Under the pieces are notes generated by a model. The model did no database searches, was not told where the DNA came from, and saw only the letters and a list, made by a program, of their open reading frames with translations. 64,000 nt of DNA from CAYXTW01 sp964452645 (lineage in GTDB: Bacteria; Zixibacteria; MSB-5A5; GN15; PGXB01), in contig CAYVMO010000002.1 in NCBI GenBank assembly GCA_964452645.1, positions 62,001-126,000 of the forward strand, in the 5' to 3' direction. The translations under genes and the position numbers were made by a program. Of this stretch, positions 55,201 to 62,097 are shown piece by piece. Positions within the stretch are counted from its first letter, which is position 1; the number at the start of each line of letters is the position of its first letter.

Positions 55201-55978
55201 CATGGCAGCTTTTACCATAAATCCCGATGGACAGATGGCTGCTTCCGATGTTAACGCCGATGGTTATGCGCTGACTGTTGCCGATCTCGTGTATCTTATC
55301 AGAGTCATCGTTGGCGATGCGCTGGCGCTACCAAGGTTTTCGCCGAATCTTGCCCAGATGGAATTGTCGGTCGAATCGAATAATGGCGGTATCTCCATCA
55401 ATGCGGAATCGCACTGCAATGTCGGCGCGGGCGTATTGGTTTTTGAATACGACGGTATTAATCCGACAGTCCCACAACTCGGCGGGATGGCGGAAGGGAT
55501 GGATTACTTATATAGCATTAATGATTCGGAAATCAGGGTCCTGATATATAGTCTGGAATACGGTCGGGCAATTGGTGTCGGCGACGGTAATCTACTCAAT
55601 ATTAATTATAATGGTTCCGGTGATATCAGGCTTAAAGATTTTTCATTCGCGACTTTTCACGGTGATGTGATGCAAACGAAGATCAAATCCGCTTTGGTTC
55701 CCGATCGATTTGAGGTTTCTCAGAATTATCCGAATCCGTTTAATCCGATGACTTCAATCGATCTCTCACTGCCTGCGGCGTGCACATGGACCATGACCAT
55801 CTATAATATCAACGGTCAGGCCATCAGACAGATTTCAAGACATGATGAAGCTGGCGTTGTGACGATTGAGTGGGATGGCACCAATGATTTCGGTCAATCG
55901 GTGGCCTCGGGTGTCTACCTCTATCGGGTTGAGGCGGGAACCCACGTCGTTTCCAAGAAGATGATACTTCTTAAGTAA
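46253..55978 (+). CDS. 3241-residue exported Cys-rich repeat protein with cohesin-like, dockerin-like and sorting domains
   Basis: The N-terminus has a signal peptide (KKAAVALIFLIAAITIGIYVQA). Residues about 88-2737 are some 31 tandem Ig-like domains of 80-90 residues, most with C-x5-7-C early, VCFTP in the middle and CGA/CG late. A cohesin-like domain follows (about 2743-2905: VGSRVPVRVKVQTNDPVAGF), then dockerin-like loops (about 2955-3022) and the FCB sorting domain (about 3150-3241: NYPNPFNPM, VASGVYLYRV). It should be a surface fibre or adhesin, crosslinked by disulfides, with the dockerin/cohesin part for assembly. GGAGGAAAG lies before the ATG. The intact 9.7-kb frame argues for selection. 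Function inferred only. Confidence 0.85.
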   Translation: MIGRTRLKKAAVALIFLIAAITIGIYVQAKTPEAAFYETADQESIGGNYKTNGTVTSVPVSGDIEAIDIGQPLPSDGSSCPDSQLYFNNFDDSIDVCLGTTIYDTIIVSGKDPQSIINLEKTSGPGDFASSPSTPPVCGYYEYTPTSASNFDVTFMAYNNVGDTLYATRTYVVYENQPPVIITGDTSLYNCYDNDFFAIYVEANDPDNDQVTYRVLSGNGYIDSVTGWFRFWTDVMGENCHTFEASDGCSADTAVICINAQWNTFPTFNNPDRKFVICQPDTICFDIEAFDPDLEYDSLVISQTAGPGTFSMTSDTGGVTCFLPDAVDSADYVFIYGATDKCLRGELPKDMACPPIPYDTVVVTVVYGEPPSIECPDDSDVFICKPDTICIPIGELPAGNVTIFPQSAWYNVDNQSICFYTNCSVKKDITVVVETGCGLTSCEFSVNVTLNSPPLVMAPPDTSIFICEPGEVCIPFGVTDVDGNIESIIVTGDKSYNPDMGRVCFTPSVSGSYPVVIHAVDSCGAEDSDSVNVDVIINAKPVVSLPADTAVELCRPEQICLDVDIFDVNFNLFNVTVSPTGFYDAGNEQICFTPDSDGVYTLVVSAIDECGAKGADTTNVEVSLGSPPVVISSPDTSIFMCELSDYCFPVSVTDPDDDIQSITLIGDGTYSNGYVCFTPQAPGEYTFILEATDSCGNTASDTTVMTIILNTAPKVVTADNFEVFQCDFKEICFDVDISDPDNNLFIISTNQTSVYDSLNNQICFTPDSPGVYEIIVTASDSCYASDVDTTVITVTTGEAAIVDCPDGPISRSICNSDEICEPLTITPLDAVVTVSEGVTYRDGMICFMPDTTGTYIIDVIAAADCGSDTCQIVFDVSIGQIPQLTCPADTSVELCGADLICRPVGLLPQNAVVTVSPIGVYDNGEVCFEVDTSGYYEIFVKAETDCGVDSCYFGVDVVFNGAPEIVSRDTAVFGCEAGDIFTYIVEATDNEGDPITYALLFSGGQIDPNTGEISFAADTSGTYCFAVEASDICGADTTEICITVGLNTPPVIASAPDDTVFMCEPTEYCFPVSVDDVDDNVVDITVIGDGRYSNGYVCFTPTGDGDYAFVIEATDECGAMSADTTVIKVMSNRAPTVSSADDFEVVLCDLEDICFNVNIADYDNNLFIISTNESAVYDSITGKVCYFPDGPGIDTIIVTATDSCYATGVDTTVIDVVVGEIAEINCPSEPFDYNLCGLQEICIPLDISPENATVAVSEDAYYSNGELCITPDTSGTYIVKVIATADCGADSCDIVFNVQLNQPAEITCPDEPIYESICPGEMVCYPLTIAPDSAVITIPDYATYADGELCFTPDTAGTYSMEIIAAAICGADTCQLAFVVDISEPARIECPVDQIVESICNPDTICYNLPIYPVNAYVTVPEGTYYDGQNFCFTADTTGVYDFEVIASTECGADTCNLQFSVEIGEAPRVFCPPDTTVKLCGPETICRPVVVTPSDAIVTVSPMGTYADGMVCFDAETSGRYVINVEAENECGKVDCSFTVDVTINEPPNINTGDTAYFICDPGMTIEYMVYAADPDDATLKFGLNSEFGQINTETGLLNFVADTAGTYCFEVVALDSCSADTAMICITVDLNSPPVVVSGPDSTITVCTWDREVCVPVDVSDIDENINSIETSLGSYSNGFVCFTPTGPGEYYFVTTATDECGASNSDTTIVNVNAGQAIILDCPVDTSVFICGPDTLCFPIHGIPDDADISVYPASAWYDAIDGTICFYTNCAVEKNLKIVAANDCGVDSCEFIVSVTMNSRPLVLLPPSKTMTLCGEEEICIPVGIADADDNLVDIAVWPEGAVYNPISGRICFTPTAAGEYVVKATATDACGSIDCDSTIITVIMNSAPTITSAEDFAVYLCEPSEICFAVDINDVDMNLQTITVSPDGYYNAETGEVCFTPQSAGSYNIEINATDSCGQSASTATTVSVTLNSPPTVNIDPYTSVVVCNSDPLCVPLIVNDVNNNLDSIIVTGANLVNEFVCLEDMTPGIHEIVISAYDSCGAVTIDTAIVDVILNSPPVVRAADDFNVFQCQFEEVCFDATVSDPDNNITIVSTDLGTYNSETGQVCFTPDDTGTYRIIITAVDDCQLSAGDTIFITVTSSEAAEIDCPLDPIDFSYCGPTTICYPISFTPDDAIISTIPEGVYENGQLCFMADTSGTYLVEVTAESECGTDMCTFEFAVDIGQAAQVTCPNDTSIFLCGPETICLPASVAPDVAEVTVLPLGQYSAGEICFMADTAGHYVFDILAETDCGGDSCRFNVDVIFNSPPVVDAGNDTAYFQCDLEEICRSVSITDTDNGIDSVVVAPVGYYNSNLGVICFTPEDTGTYCLTVTAYDECEDSGSDEVCITVTTGPAAEIDCPDEPFNVSLCDPEEICIPLAITPASAEVSLSFGDYTDGQLCFTADTAGTYIINVVASEICGADTCQVTVNATFNDYVEIICPDLPINKVLCEPSNISVRLPISPFSAAVTVTPIGEYSFADSTLTFPADTSGHYEIAVIAQSPCSADTCTVKANVVILNPPQITCPGDIDTLLCFTDSTDICFGIELTGDSIDVTVRPAGSYGDGIVCVPITAEGTQTVTVVASSMCGVDSCSLDITVTRNQAPELTIPEDIMAPWCNNDTGQICIDGIFAVDPDGNPLTITKTCGPGTYNPIRDDSGVVCFTPNNIDTTYEFCLEAYDGCSTDSKSLFVTVFPSAICSVCVNVSIETDSCVVVGSRVPVRVKVQTNDPVAGFDLLIGYDNSAMSFLNVNKGPAIPDWEYFTYRLSTGGNCGPNCPSGLIRLVGIADQNDGPHHPPQEQLTPEGVVANIIMIISNDQTIGGQYLPISFYWLDCGDNSFADPTGELQYVEARIYNYSDHIVWEESDDIHYPEESRPVGFGTPDSCMFGDKVSPVRCVYFYNGGICVKHPEDIDARGDLNLNGVPYEIADAVIYTNFFIYGMAAFTINPDGQMAASDVNADGYALTVADLVYLIRVIVGDALALPRFSPNLAQMELSVESNNGGISINAESHCNVGAGVLVFEYDGINPTVPQLGGMAEGMDYLYSINDSEIRVLIYSLEYGRAIGVGDGNLLNINYNGSGDIRLKDFSFATFHGDVMQTKIKSALVPDRFEVSQNYPNPFNPMTSIDLSLPAACTWTMTIYNINGQAIRQISRHDEAGVVTIEWDGTNDFGQSVASGVYLYRVEAGTHVVSKKMILLK
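46510..54465 (+). repeat. About 31 tandem Ig-like protein repeats of two classes
   Basis: Class A carries VxDxDxN after the second Cys and ends in LNSPPVV-type linkers; class B starts IECP, has ICxPLxIxPxxA and YxxGxxCFxxDT, and ends CGADTC. Counting from the first Cys motif, units 4-10 and 20-26 have the same class order (B' A A A A B B), B' being a form with SAWY and ICFYTNC. The DNA is diverged, so the copies are old. Confidence 0.75.
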
Positions 55979-56008
55979 CCATAGATGCAGTGTACTTTTC
56001 TCCATAGG

Positions 56009-56039
56009 GAGCCGGTCGCCATGCGATCGGCTCTTTTTT
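56009..56039 (+). terminator. Strong terminator after the giant gene
   Basis: GAGCCGGTCGC (56009-56019) pairs with GCGATCGGCTC (56023-56033) with one G-T pair over a three-base loop; T run at 56034-56039 that also contains the end of rlmH on the other strand. Confidence 0.93.
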
Positions 56040-56508
56040 ATTTATGGTATTTACCGCCGGATAATATCGAAAAGCCGCGATAAAGCTGTTCCAGCAGGAC
56101 CGGCCTGATAAGCTGATGCGACATCGTCATGGGGGAGAGGGAGATGATATCGTCACATTTATCAATAATTGATTTATCCAGTCCATAGACACCGCCGATG
56201 ACAAATTCAATTGTGCCGCCGGAAGCCCGCATTAATTTCGACAGATATTTGGAAAATTCTTCGGAATCATACTGCCGGCCTTTATCACTTAATGCAACTT
56301 TATAACCGGAACCGAGTTTTTCCATTAGTTTCGATGCTTCCTGTTTCTTTACTTCATCTTCACTCAGGCTGCGTGTCTTCTTTATGCCGGGAATATAGAC
56401 AAATGCAAGATTGGCGAATTTTTTCAGAAGTTTTTCATAATGCCACATCGCATCATCAATCCAGACTTCTTTATTTTTTCCTATGGTGATGATTTTGATT
56501 TTCAGCAT
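56038..56508 (-). CDS. rlmH: 23S rRNA pseudouridine-1915 N3-methyltransferase
   Basis: 156 residues from ATG 56508, the exact family length; the frame is open further upstream but inside yjbQ. A SPOUT methyltransferase acting on the helix 69 pseudouridine. Seen: KIKIITIGKNKE at the start, VALSDKGRQYDSEEFS, FVIGGVYGLD with the trefoil-knot Gly motif, and LSPMTMSHQLIRPVLLEQLYRGFSILSGGKYHK at the end, all family hallmarks. It overlaps the yjbQ stop by 4 bp. Confidence 0.95.
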   Translation of the reverse strand: MLKIKIITIGKNKEVWIDDAMWHYEKLLKKFANLAFVYIPGIKKTRSLSEDEVKKQEASKLMEKLGSGYKVALSDKGRQYDSEEFSKYLSKLMRASGGTIEFVIGGVYGLDKSIIDKCDDIISLSPMTMSHQLIRPVLLEQLYRGFSILSGGKYHK

Positions 56509-56909
56509 CAATCTGAAATGGCTTTTATATAAAGCTTTCTTGTCCGGGGACCATCGAATTCGCAGAAATATATTCCCTGCCACGTCCCCAAAACCGGCTT
56601 GCCGTCCGAGACGATTATTTGCAATGAAGCACCGACGAGCGATGATTTTATATGCGCATCCGAGTTCCCCTCACCATGATGATAATTATCTCGCTGCGGG
56701 ATTTCTTTGTTGAGTTTGTAAAGAATATCCCGCGCCACATCGGGATCGGCATTCTCATTAATAGTAACCGCCGCAGTTGTATGAGGTACGTACAAAACTA
56801 TCAAACCGTTTTGTAAACCGACCCTGGTGATATAACTTATGACCTCGCCGGTAATATCAATCATTTCTTCCCTCTGATGCGTCGGCACCTGTATTTGTTC
56901 AACTTTCAA
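56508..56909 (-). CDS. YjbQ/UPF0047 family protein
   Basis: About 133 residues. Conserved small protein with VPHTTAAVTINENADPDVARDI and HGEGNSDAHIKSSLVGAS; some members have thiamin phosphate synthase activity in vitro, and the true role is not settled. The start is TTG at 56909 because a perfect GGAGG at 56916-56920 is spaced 6 bp from it, while no ATG lies close by; that TTG lies inside the last codons of ftsY (11-bp overlap). Confidence 0.88.
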   Translation of the reverse strand: MKVEQIQVPTHQREEMIDITGEVISYITRVGLQNGLIVLYVPHTTAAVTINENADPDVARDILYKLNKEIPQRDNYHHGEGNSDAHIKSSLVGASLQIIVSDGKPVLGTWQGIYFCEFDGPRTRKLYIKAISD

Positions 56910-57816
56910 AAAGAGCCTCCACGTATTCTTCGGAATTAAATGGTCGCAGATCACCTATTTTTTCGCCGATACCGATAAAATCGACCGGCACCGATAGGTC
57001 TTCGGCAATAGCCACCATTATACCGCCTCTGGCGGTACCGTCGAGCTTGGTAACGATTAAGCCGTCGCATCCGACGGCATCGGCGAATATTTTTACCTGC
57101 GATAGTGCATTCTGGCCGGTCGTGCCATCAATTATCAACTTGGCGAAAATCTGCTCGGCGGGGATAACTTTTTCAGTAACGCGGCGGATTTTCTCCAATT
57201 CTTTCATAAGGTTCGCCTTGGTATGCAATCGACCGGCGGTATCTATCAGGAGAATATCGATATTTCGTGCAATCGCCGAATTGGCCGCATCGAACGCAAT
57301 TGAGGCCGGATCGGCGCCCGAATGAGCCTTCACGAATGGAACCCCGGAACGTTCAGCCCAGATGCCCAATTGCTCGACCGCCGCAGCGCGGAATGTATCG
57401 CAGGCGGCAATCATAACCGATTTGCCGTTGCTTTTGAAATAATGCGCGAGTTTACCGACGGTCGTGGTTTTACCAGTGCCGTTTACACCGGTTATCATCC
57501 AGACGATAGGTTTGGATGAAATTTCAGACGAGGCTTCGGACCCGGTTTTGTTCAGAATATCTGAAAGTTGTTTTTTAAGAATTCTAAAGACATCATCGGA
57601 ACCGGCCGGCTTTTCATCCTTCGCCTGTTCGCGAAGAGTCTCAATCGCTTTTTCGGTGGCGGCAACACCGATATCGGCCTTCAGTAGAATCTCCTCAATT
57701 TCATCCAGCAAGTCATCATCGATTTTCCTCCCGCTTATTAGACCGCTGATTTTCCCTAAAATATTCTGTCGTGTTTTTGTCAGTGATTCCTTGAGCTTTT
57801 TAAAACCGGAAGCCAT
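56899..57816 (-). CDS. ftsY: Signal recognition particle receptor FtsY
   Basis: 305 residues, lacking a long acidic A domain; a compact NG form. Seen: the N domain, G1 GVNGTGKTTTVGKLA, ACDTFRAAAVEQL, LLIDTAGRLHTKANLMKEL, and TKLDGTARGG, the SRP GTPase motifs. With Ffh it docks ribosomes at the membrane. Located 18 bp after smc on the same strand, a common neighbour order (smc-ftsY). Confidence 0.96.
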   Translation of the reverse strand: MASGFKKLKESLTKTRQNILGKISGLISGRKIDDDLLDEIEEILLKADIGVAATEKAIETLREQAKDEKPAGSDDVFRILKKQLSDILNKTGSEASSEISSKPIVWMITGVNGTGKTTTVGKLAHYFKSNGKSVMIAACDTFRAAAVEQLGIWAERSGVPFVKAHSGADPASIAFDAANSAIARNIDILLIDTAGRLHTKANLMKELEKIRRVTEKVIPAEQIFAKLIIDGTTGQNALSQVKIFADAVGCDGLIVTKLDGTARGGIMVAIAEDLSVPVDFIGIGEKIGDLRPFNSEEYVEALFES

Positions 57817-57834
57817 AGCAGATCAAACCTGTCA

Positions 57835-60800
57835 TTATTCCTTACCGTCGGCTGGTTTAATATTAACCTGTGGAGTAATTCTGTCTTTGATCGCTTCCGG
57901 GATTTTTGCCGCGGCTGTCAATTCTATATCAGATATAGAAGTATTAATCAGTTTTTCCGCACCCGGCTCGTTGAACCGTACCGAGACAACTCGCGAAACG
58001 CCCGGCTGTTCCATAGTTATACCGTAGAGAATATCGGCCGCCTCCATCGTTATTTTGTTGTGCGTAATAATGATGAACTGCGTTTGGTCGGAGAAAGTCT
58101 TAATAATTTTCAGGAAGCGGTGGATATTGGCATCATCGAGTGGTGCGTCGATTTCGTCGAGAATACAGAACGGTGACGGTTTGACCAGATAGATGGCAAA
58201 CAGAAGCGATATCGCGGTCAGCGCCCTTTCACCGCCGGACATCTGAGTAATCGATAGGAGTTTCTTTCCGCGAGGGCGAGCGATGATTTCAATCGGAGAT
58301 TCCAGAGGGTCGTTTTCGTCGAGCAATCGAATATCTGATTCTCCGCCGGTAAACAACTCTGCAAATACTTCCTGGAAATTAGATCGAACTTTAGCGAACG
58401 TTTCCATGAATAACCGCCTGGCGGTCTGATTGATTTTAATAATCGTAGATTGCAGCGTCGCCTTGGCATTTATCAGATCGTTCATTTGCGAAGTCAAAAA
58501 CTCCTGCCGCTCTTTAGTAACTCTATATTCCTCCAGTGCCAGTAAATTGACCGCCCCGAAATCTTTCATCCGCTCACGAAGATGCAGCATGCGTCCCGGC
58601 CTTTTATCGGGAGGAATTTCAGGATTCGGAGCTTCCGCCGCGATGTCTTCCAGATTAACATCATACTCATCACTTATCTTCTTCCTGATATTTCTAGTTT
58701 CCGCTTCTATTTCCGTATTTCTGATTTCGGCGGCGTGCAATTTACTGTTTATTTCCTCGCGCGATTGACGCAGTTGTTTTATCTCTTTTTCACGAGCATC
58801 GAGGCTTTGGCGGGTTGAATCGTGTATCTCCTGAATCTGCTTTTGATTTTCCAAGACAGCATCACGTTGATCGAATATTTCCCTGAGCCGGTGCTCCAGG
58901 CGAGTATTCTTTTCGCTAAAACCTTCGATTTCGGAATCCGCCCGACGGTTTTCCTCAGATTTTCGCGTGGTATTAGTGTCTATCTCACTGATTAATTCCT
59001 GCGTATGCCTGATCTGACTTTCAAGTTGCTGAAATTTGCTCTTTAATTCGACGCGCTTTATTTGCAGTGAAGAAACCAATTTTTCGATATTCCCGGAGTC
59101 GTTCTCGAGATTCTCGATAAGTGCATCCTGTTCATTCAGAGAATTGACGATTATTTCCTTTTCCTTAGCCAGTTCTTCATGGTTTAGATTTAGGCTGTAC
59201 TGCCGCGTACGCAGCGTCTCCAGTTTTATGGATGACTCACCTCGCACTTTTTCCAGCCGTACGATTTCTTTTTGAATCGATTGCCGCCCAAAATCGTTCG
59301 CAATCAGCTCTTTTTCAATACCATCCAGGTCGTCTTTCAAATTATCAAGTTCGCCAATTAGTGATTTATGCTCCGCCTGAGAAGTACCGATCAAGGCTGT
59401 AATATTATTTTTTTGTTTCCTGAGTTCCTCGGCTTTTGAATTTAGCTCCGCGATAGTTTTTTCCTGTTCGGAGACTTTTTCTTTTCGACCCAGAAGCGAC
59501 AATCCTTCCCGAGATCCCCCTGAAATTATGGCTTTACCCTGAAACATTCTGCCGTCGGTAGTGACCGCCGCACAATAGGAAGGAAGCTGATCCAAAATAT
59601 CATTGACGCTTTCGGGCTTGACGATAGCAACGGTTGCCAGCAACAGCGATGCCAGTGTTTGTATCTCATCAGAGACACTGACGAAATCGTCAGCCCAGCC
59701 GATGAAGCCTTCGTCGGTTATCTGCGGACGAATCGAAAGGGGATCAGGCCCCGCATGCTCCAGAATTACCAAGCCGGCTTTGCCTTTTACTTCGCGTTTG
59801 AGGTAATCGATTATTTCGTCAGCCGTCGCCCGTTCGCGGCAAATCATAAATCCGGCCGTTTCGCCCAGAGCGGCTTCAATCGGTTCCTCATAACCGGCTT
59901 GGGGCGTCAGATTATCCGCCACCGTCCCGATCAGACCGGGCCATTTTTCGCGGCTTTCCATAGCGGCAACGACCCCACCGCCGTAACCTTCGAACTGCGC
60001 CACCATCTGTTTCAAAAGATGGTTTCTCGCCTGAGCGGCTTCGAGCGATGATGTCAGCTCATATATTTTACCGGATATCTCATCATATTGCTCGTCCAAA
60101 GCTGAAAGGTCATTTTCAAGAGTACTTTTCTTTGATTTGGTCTCGTTGATTTTATTCTCCAGTTCGGACAGTTTAATCTCATATTCTTTCTTCTTGTCGA
60201 GAAGAGATTCATGTTCAAGATTCAACTCCCCAATCTGCTTATCGAGTATCGACAGGTCGGAGCCGATTTCGTTCTCCTGTTCCCTGAGATTATTATCATC
60301 GCTCTTGCCGGCCGATAATCTTCCTTCCAGGGCCATTAATTTTTGATTAATTATTTCGCGTTCGCGACGAGCCCCGAGAATATTTTCGTCGACGGATGTC
60401 AGTCCTTCCTCTCTCTCCTTGATTTCGTTTTCAAGCCGATTTAACGCCTCATCAATCGATGTCATTTCTATTTGATGCTGCTCAATCTGCTCAAGGAGAA
60501 TCTCTTTGCGTTTTGCATAAGCCTCAATGTCGAGGATGTTTTTTTCTCTTAATTGACGCGCATTATCACGTCTTTCGTTCAAGACCGAAATTTCGCGCTC
60601 CACGGCGTGCGCATCCTCGGATTTTTTAAAAATTTCATTGGAAATTTCAGCAAGCTGTTTTTCCAGATCGATCAGTTTTTTTCGTTCCGCCTCCTGCGAG
60701 GCGCCTATCGTATCAATATCCGTTTCCGATTTTACTTTGTTATCTGAAAGCGTTTCCCTCTGACTGGATAATTCCCGATATTCGCGGTTTAGTATGTCGA

Positions 60801-61500
60801 TAGCGCTCTTGCTTAAAAACAATTCCCAGCCTTTTAATTCGTCCGAAAATTCTTTGTATCGCCGGGCCTTTCTCATCTGGCGGTTAAGTGAATTCACCTG
60901 TGTATTTACTTCGGATACGATATCGTTCAACCGTAGCAGATCGGCGTCGGTGGCTTCCAGTTTGCGGATAGCCGCTTTTTTTCTGCTCTTGTATTTGGAA
61001 ATACCGGAGGCTTCCTCGAATAAAAAGCGACGGTCATCGGTCCTATCGGATAGGATGGCATCGATCATATCTTGCTGTATCACAGAATAAATATGCGCCC
61101 CGACCCCCGTATCCATAAAAAGGTCGACAATATCCTTTAAGCGACAGGGGACTTTGTTAAGCAAGTATTCCGATTCGCCCGAACGGAACAGTCGGCGAGT
61201 CACCTGCACTTCGCTGTATTCGGTCGGAAGAACCCCTTTATTATTTTGAATCACGAGCGTGACTTCGGCCATACCGAGCGGTTTGACATCGTGCGTCCCA
61301 TTAAAGATAATTTCCTCCATTTTTGTGCCGCGAAGAAGAGATACTTTCTGCTCGCCCAGCACCCAGCGAATCGCATCCAGAATATTGGTTTTGCCGCATC
61401 CATTCGGCCCCACCACGGAAGTGACCCCGGGTATCAGTTTAACTACGGTTTTGTCCGGAAATGATTTAAATCCGAGAAGTTCCAGTCTCTTTAGGTACAC
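57835..61500 (-). CDS. smc: Chromosome segregation protein SMC
   Basis: 1221 residues. Seen: Walker A GPNGCGKTNILDAIRWVLGE at about 32-51, long coiled coils either side of a hinge near residues 505-660 (GYGGGVVAAMESREKWPGLIGTVADNL), signature MSGGERALTAISLLFA and Walker B CILDEIDAPLDDANI near the C-terminus. SMC with ScpA/B compacts and segregates the chromosome; scpA and scpB are not in the window. It precedes ftsY in an operon. Confidence 0.97.
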   Translation of the reverse strand: MYLKRLELLGFKSFPDKTVVKLIPGVTSVVGPNGCGKTNILDAIRWVLGEQKVSLLRGTKMEEIIFNGTHDVKPLGMAEVTLVIQNNKGVLPTEYSEVQVTRRLFRSGESEYLLNKVPCRLKDIVDLFMDTGVGAHIYSVIQQDMIDAILSDRTDDRRFLFEEASGISKYKSRKKAAIRKLEATDADLLRLNDIVSEVNTQVNSLNRQMRKARRYKEFSDELKGWELFLSKSAIDILNREYRELSSQRETLSDNKVKSETDIDTIGASQEAERKKLIDLEKQLAEISNEIFKKSEDAHAVEREISVLNERRDNARQLREKNILDIEAYAKRKEILLEQIEQHQIEMTSIDEALNRLENEIKEREEGLTSVDENILGARREREIINQKLMALEGRLSAGKSDDNNLREQENEIGSDLSILDKQIGELNLEHESLLDKKKEYEIKLSELENKINETKSKKSTLENDLSALDEQYDEISGKIYELTSSLEAAQARNHLLKQMVAQFEGYGGGVVAAMESREKWPGLIGTVADNLTPQAGYEEPIEAALGETAGFMICRERATADEIIDYLKREVKGKAGLVILEHAGPDPLSIRPQITDEGFIGWADDFVSVSDEIQTLASLLLATVAIVKPESVNDILDQLPSYCAAVTTDGRMFQGKAIISGGSREGLSLLGRKEKVSEQEKTIAELNSKAEELRKQKNNITALIGTSQAEHKSLIGELDNLKDDLDGIEKELIANDFGRQSIQKEIVRLEKVRGESSIKLETLRTRQYSLNLNHEELAKEKEIIVNSLNEQDALIENLENDSGNIEKLVSSLQIKRVELKSKFQQLESQIRHTQELISEIDTNTTRKSEENRRADSEIEGFSEKNTRLEHRLREIFDQRDAVLENQKQIQEIHDSTRQSLDAREKEIKQLRQSREEINSKLHAAEIRNTEIEAETRNIRKKISDEYDVNLEDIAAEAPNPEIPPDKRPGRMLHLRERMKDFGAVNLLALEEYRVTKERQEFLTSQMNDLINAKATLQSTIIKINQTARRLFMETFAKVRSNFQEVFAELFTGGESDIRLLDENDPLESPIEIIARPRGKKLLSITQMSGGERALTAISLLFAIYLVKPSPFCILDEIDAPLDDANIHRFLKIIKTFSDQTQFIIITHNKITMEAADILYGITMEQPGVSRVVSVRFNEPGAEKLINTSISDIELTAAAKIPEAIKDRITPQVNIKPADGKE

Positions 61501-61518
61501 TTATCCTCCGGAAATCAT

Positions 61519-62097
61519 TTAAACATGAATATTATTATTGGATTGCGCGGGATTTTTCAGACGATCAATGGTTTCGAAAATCGATCGATAGATTTTCTTT
61601 TCATCACGCACAAACCTGGTTTTTATCTCGATATTATAATGCGGAACACCAAGGCTATTTCGATTGCCGATTCTTATCGCTTCGGGGAAAGACAGAAGTA
61701 TCGATTGTGCAAAACGATTAGGATATAAATTTAAATCCAAAATCAGATCGTAAGTGTTTTCTTTTAGCAGATTGATATAATTTTTAGTCGCCAGACCGCT
61801 CCAGCTCACGTGACTTGAGGAAGGCGTCATTATACGATATCCCTTCCGCGGGAATATATCATAAACAGAGCGTCCCGGTGAAGCCATCAAATATATTTCC
61901 GATCCATTAAAAATCCGTGTTAATTCCGGCAATAAATCTTTGATCATTGTAAGTTGACGTTGGCCAGGGGGAAGGCAGACCAGAACATTTTTGATATTAA
62001 ACATGTCATTCGGAAGAGAGAATGAAGCGGGCCGGAATTTTCGCCGAAGCATTCGAAGATGAAATCCAGCCACGAATTTCCGAAAGCTACTGAACAA
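61519..62097 (-). CDS. Hypothetical protein, possibly half of a GT9-like fold
   Basis: 192 residues. KNVLVCLPPGQRQLTMIKDLLPELTRIF is like the start of the Rossmann domain of ADP-heptose glycosyltransferases, and DLILDLNLYP resembles their DxxxDLN motif, but no second sugar-nucleotide domain follows, so it is at most the N-terminal half. No signal or membrane segment. It overlaps the rodZ-like gene by 11 bp and is 18 bp from smc. It might be an acceptor-side or regulatory relative of GT9; I would not name a function. Confidence 0.6.
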   Translation of the reverse strand: MFSSFRKFVAGFHLRMLRRKFRPASFSLPNDMFNIKNVLVCLPPGQRQLTMIKDLLPELTRIFNGSEIYLMASPGRSVYDIFPRKGYRIMTPSSSHVSWSGLATKNYINLLKENTYDLILDLNLYPNRFAQSILLSFPEAIRIGNRNSLGVPHYNIEIKTRFVRDEKKIYRSIFETIDRLKNPAQSNNNIHV

